From positions 3,808,356-3,872,355 of the forward strand of contig RPFO01000065.1 in NCBI GenBank assembly GCA_009746045.1: DNA of 64,000 bases, read 5' to 3'. The notes beneath the pieces were generated by a model. It had not been told where the DNA came from. It saw nothing but the letters and a program-made list of their open reading frames with translations, and made no database searches. The stretch comes from Mesostigma viride (taxonomy: Eukaryota; Streptophyta; Mesostigmatophyceae; Mesostigmatales; Mesostigmataceae). The position numbers and the translations under genes are program-made. Shown here in pieces: positions 61,195 to 64,000 of this stretch (positions within the stretch are counted from its first letter, which is position 1; every line of letters begins with the position of its first letter).

Positions 61195-64000
61195 TCTCCG
61201 ATGGGCGCAGGTCCGGTGATGGACCCAGCAGGTGAAGGGCGACGCCTGTGGGCGTCAATGGGACAGGCTGGGACACGCGTGTGGTGGCAGCCTTTCTAGC
61301 TGCTTTGGCCGAGCTTTGGGGACGAAACAGGTGCTGATGTACATGGGCTGCTAGGGAGGGACGAAAGCAGTGATGCAGTGTGGTGGGGAGCAATAATAGC
61401 AGTGATGTAGAGCGACATCACCGGGAGCAGAGAAGAAGCTGGGAATGCTGTCTGAAACATCTTCTAATTTGTTCAGGATTATGCAGAGTTTGGGACAAGC
61501 TTCTATTTTGGTTTTTCAGCCCCGAATGCATTTTCTTAGTTTTTGTCCCAGGTGCAGTTTGGTAGTTCCCTCCTGGCTGCACCGGGTGGGCATCGCTACA
61601 GTTGGTTCTCCGTGAGCACCAGCTGTGCTTGTTGAAGTTTGTAGGCCTGCTTTTTGTCGGTTTTACCTGGTCATTGCTGTTATGTCCTCGCAGTCAGGCT
61701 ACCACATATAAGAATTTTTATATCAACGTTTTCATTTTCCCCTTTTGTTTTACGTGCCTCTTTCGATCGCATCATGTATCAACTTGGTATCATGTATCAA
61801 AGAGACAACCAGCGCAGGCCAGAAGTCTGGATCGAGGAATTCGGACCATGGATATATTATTAAAAAAAAAAAAAAAGAATGTCTCAGTTGCCAGGGTGGA
61901 TCGAATGTAGGATGACGAGGGGTGCCCCATCAGCCATTTTGCTCGTTTTTGGTGTCGTCCCAGTTGTCCCGCTTTAATTTGGACGGGAAGGAGCCTGTTA
62001 TAATTAATTAACTCGTGCTCCCGTCGGGGAGTCACGGAGCATTAACCCCGATGGATGGATGGATGGATGGATGGATGGATGGATGGATGGATGGAGATGG
62101 ATGGATGGATGGATGGATGGATGGATGGATGGATGGATGGATGGATGGATGGATGGGTGGGTGGGTGGGTGGGTGGGTGGGTGGGCCGGTGGGTGGGTGG
62201 GTGGGTGGGTGGGTGGGTGGGTGGTGGGTGGGTGGGTGGGTGGGTGGGTGGGTGGGTGGTGGGTGGGTGTGGGTGGGTGGGTGGGTGGGCCGGTGGGTGG
62301 GCCGGTGGGTGGGCCGGTGGGTGGGCCGGTGGGTGGGCCGGTGGGTGGGCCGGTGGGTGGGCCGGTGGGTGGGCCGGTGGGTGGGCCGGTGGGTGGGCCG
62401 GTGGGTGGGCCGGTGGGTGGGCCGGTGGGTGGGCCGGTGGGTGGGCCGGTGGTGGGTGGGTGGGTGGGTGGGTGGGTGGGTGGGTGGTGGGTGGGTGGGT
62501 GGGTGGGTGGGTGGGTGGTGGGTGGGTGGTGGGTGGGTGGGTGGTGGGTGGGTGGGTGGGTGGGTGGTGGGTGGGGGTGGGTGGGTGGGTGGGTGGGTGG
62601 GTGGGTGGGTGGTGGGTGGTGGGTGGGTGGGTGGGTGGACCGTGGGTGGGTGGGTGGGTGGGTGGGTGGGTGGGTGGGTGGGTGGGTGGGTGTGGGTGGG
62701 TGGGTGGGTGGGTGGTGGGTGGGTGGGTGGGTGGGTGGTGGGTGGGTGGGTGGGTGGGTGGGGGGTGGGTGGGGGTGGGTGGGTGGGTGGGTGGGTGGGT
62801 GGGTGGGTGGGGGTGGGTGGGTGGGTGGGTGGGTGGGTGGGTGGGTGGGTGGGTGGGTGCCCGCAATCCTACCGGTCTATTCTATCTAGGTACAAGACAA
62901 TCCTACTCTATTAAGTTAGGCAACTAGTTATGCCTAGACGCATGGTGATCCACTACCGATTAATTAACTCGCGTTATTTCATAACGCAATTTTTGCGTTG
63001 TGAGGTTATAACGCAAAAAATTGCGTTGTTAACATGGGGTTCAAACAACTATTTCCCAATAGTTTCCGGGTCAAAGTAGTAGTTTCCAAAGAAGTTTACA
63101 ACCCTAAGATCCTGTAAAAAAATACCTAGGGGCATCGGACAAGAATGCCAGAAGAACTAACAAGATGTACACCACCAAAGTTAGGGTACTTCATGAGGAC
63201 GACGACGGCGATGGCGGACAGATCATGTGCGTATTTTCAACCGTAGTACGCAATTATCGCGTGCCCGCGACCTACGGAAGTGACATCGTGGCTTTATTTT
63301 CGATAATTTCGAGGCCTGATATGTTATGGCTGGTTAGATGCGCAGGTTTGGGATCTGTATAGGGCTTTCATGGCCTTGTTCTGGCGCTAAGAGCTCGTAT
63401 CGACCTCCAGGGCCAAGTAGATATCTGCCGGCATTTTACTTCCACTATTATCAACGGACTTCTAATTTATATTTGCTGAAATGATATCGTAAGTCAATGT
63501 GGGGTAAATCGCAAGGATCGTGCTGCTCGGATCAACAATGTGGAACGGCGTCAGGTCTGTTCGCCGGTGGGTTGCGCCTGCACGGGGCAGAGCGGAGATC
63601 GCTTGCAACTGTGGGTCTATGACGTTGGAACTTAGTGCCACAGCGTGTCACATACTCAGTTACGTCTAATCCATCTGTTTCTCGTCTTGTTCTTGCAGCA
63701 ACGCTTCCTTCTCTGGCCACCTTTGTGGGAAGAAGCACGCTCAGGTCACACGTTTAGAGCTGCTGTCAGTCCAGGCAAGCAATGTTGTCTAGTTACACGT
63801 GGGAAATAGCTTTTTTACATGAAGTGCTTTTGTTCTATGCCCATTTCCCACCCATAAAGGGGCGTTTCTGTGCAAGGTTTGCGCCATACTTGATTATCTT
63901 CTCGAGTATGACGGGCGCAGATTGCCCACATGTTACCTCTTCTTTTGCCAATAGCTTACCACCATAGGGGTAAGAAATAGCTGGCGCGCACGTTCTGGTT
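61195..64000 (+). repeat. second copy of 47,348-50,161 (segmental duplication, direct orientation)
   Basis: 2,806 bp collinear with 47,348-50,161 at an offset of 13,847 bp, still matching at the window end. It includes the A-run, a second tetranucleotide array and the left part of the TTAACTCGCGTTA element. Differences are mainly one-base indels in homopolymers, denser after about 63,480. The guanylate kinase exons are not included. Confidence 0.97.
62049..62859 (+). repeat. (GGAT)n then (GGGT)n tetranucleotide array, copy 2
   Basis: Same architecture as copy 1, including about 14 GGCCGGTGGGTG units and the single GGACCGTGGG interruption, but with many more one-base slips (GGTGGTGGG, TGTGGG, GGGGG) in the GGGT part. 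Confidence 0.97.

Overview
The window is nuclear DNA of a eukaryote, most likely a green alga (chlorophyte). The evidence is GC-rich coding sequence, many GT-AG introns, a plant-type organellar guanylate kinase, an ATM kinase of plant-like length, TTTAGGG-type telomere motifs and very heavy simple-repeat content. Species is not assigned.

Two genes can be rebuilt exon by exon. (1) An ATM (ataxia-telangiectasia mutated) PI3K-like checkpoint kinase occupies 43,075 down to 4,016 on the minus strand. I place 33 exons with 32 introns, all GT-AG and all phase-compatible, giving 12,204 nt or 4,067 residues. It runs from a TAN-type N-terminus (start at 43,075) through three giant HEAT-region exons, the FAT and kinase domains, to a FATC tail ending in PGWAPWL (stop at 4,016). 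(2) A guanylate kinase diverges from it on the plus strand, 43,914-47,150, with four exons and 299 residues. Its first exon looks like an organelle transit peptide. The 838 bp between the start codons is probably a shared promoter region.

Layout. 1-3,900: decayed retroelement coding remnants and copies of a dispersed repeat. 4,016-43,075: ATM, many of whose introns carry a private tandem array (2 to 60 bp units), plus an antisense organelle-type tRNA-Pro and a broken nested coding region. 43,914-47,150: guanylate kinase, whose third intron holds five extra tandem copies of the end of exon 3 with its splice donor. 47,151-50,161: 3' flank with an ~800 bp (GGAT)n/(GGGT)n array. 49,110-52,345: transposon remnants (non-LTR C-terminal domains, a candidate element with terminal inverted repeats). 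52,346-55,260: non-coding repeats with a 14-bp palindrome, a short telomere-like tract and a truncated tRNA-Ser. 55,470-61,194: a 40-bp minisatellite interrupted by a two-unit insertion. 61,195-64,000: a second copy of 47,348-50,161 in the same orientation.

The last point suggests that a ~13.85 kb unit (47,348-61,194) is tandemly duplicated and the window stops 2.8 kb into the second unit. Most differences between the copies are single-base indels, so an assembly or polishing contribution cannot be excluded. I see no clear evidence of a new protein-coding system. The unusual material is structural: repeat-laden ATM introns, the duplicated splice donors, the tandem duplication, the two-unit insertion in the minisatellite and the organelle-type tRNAs next to GT-rich tracts.
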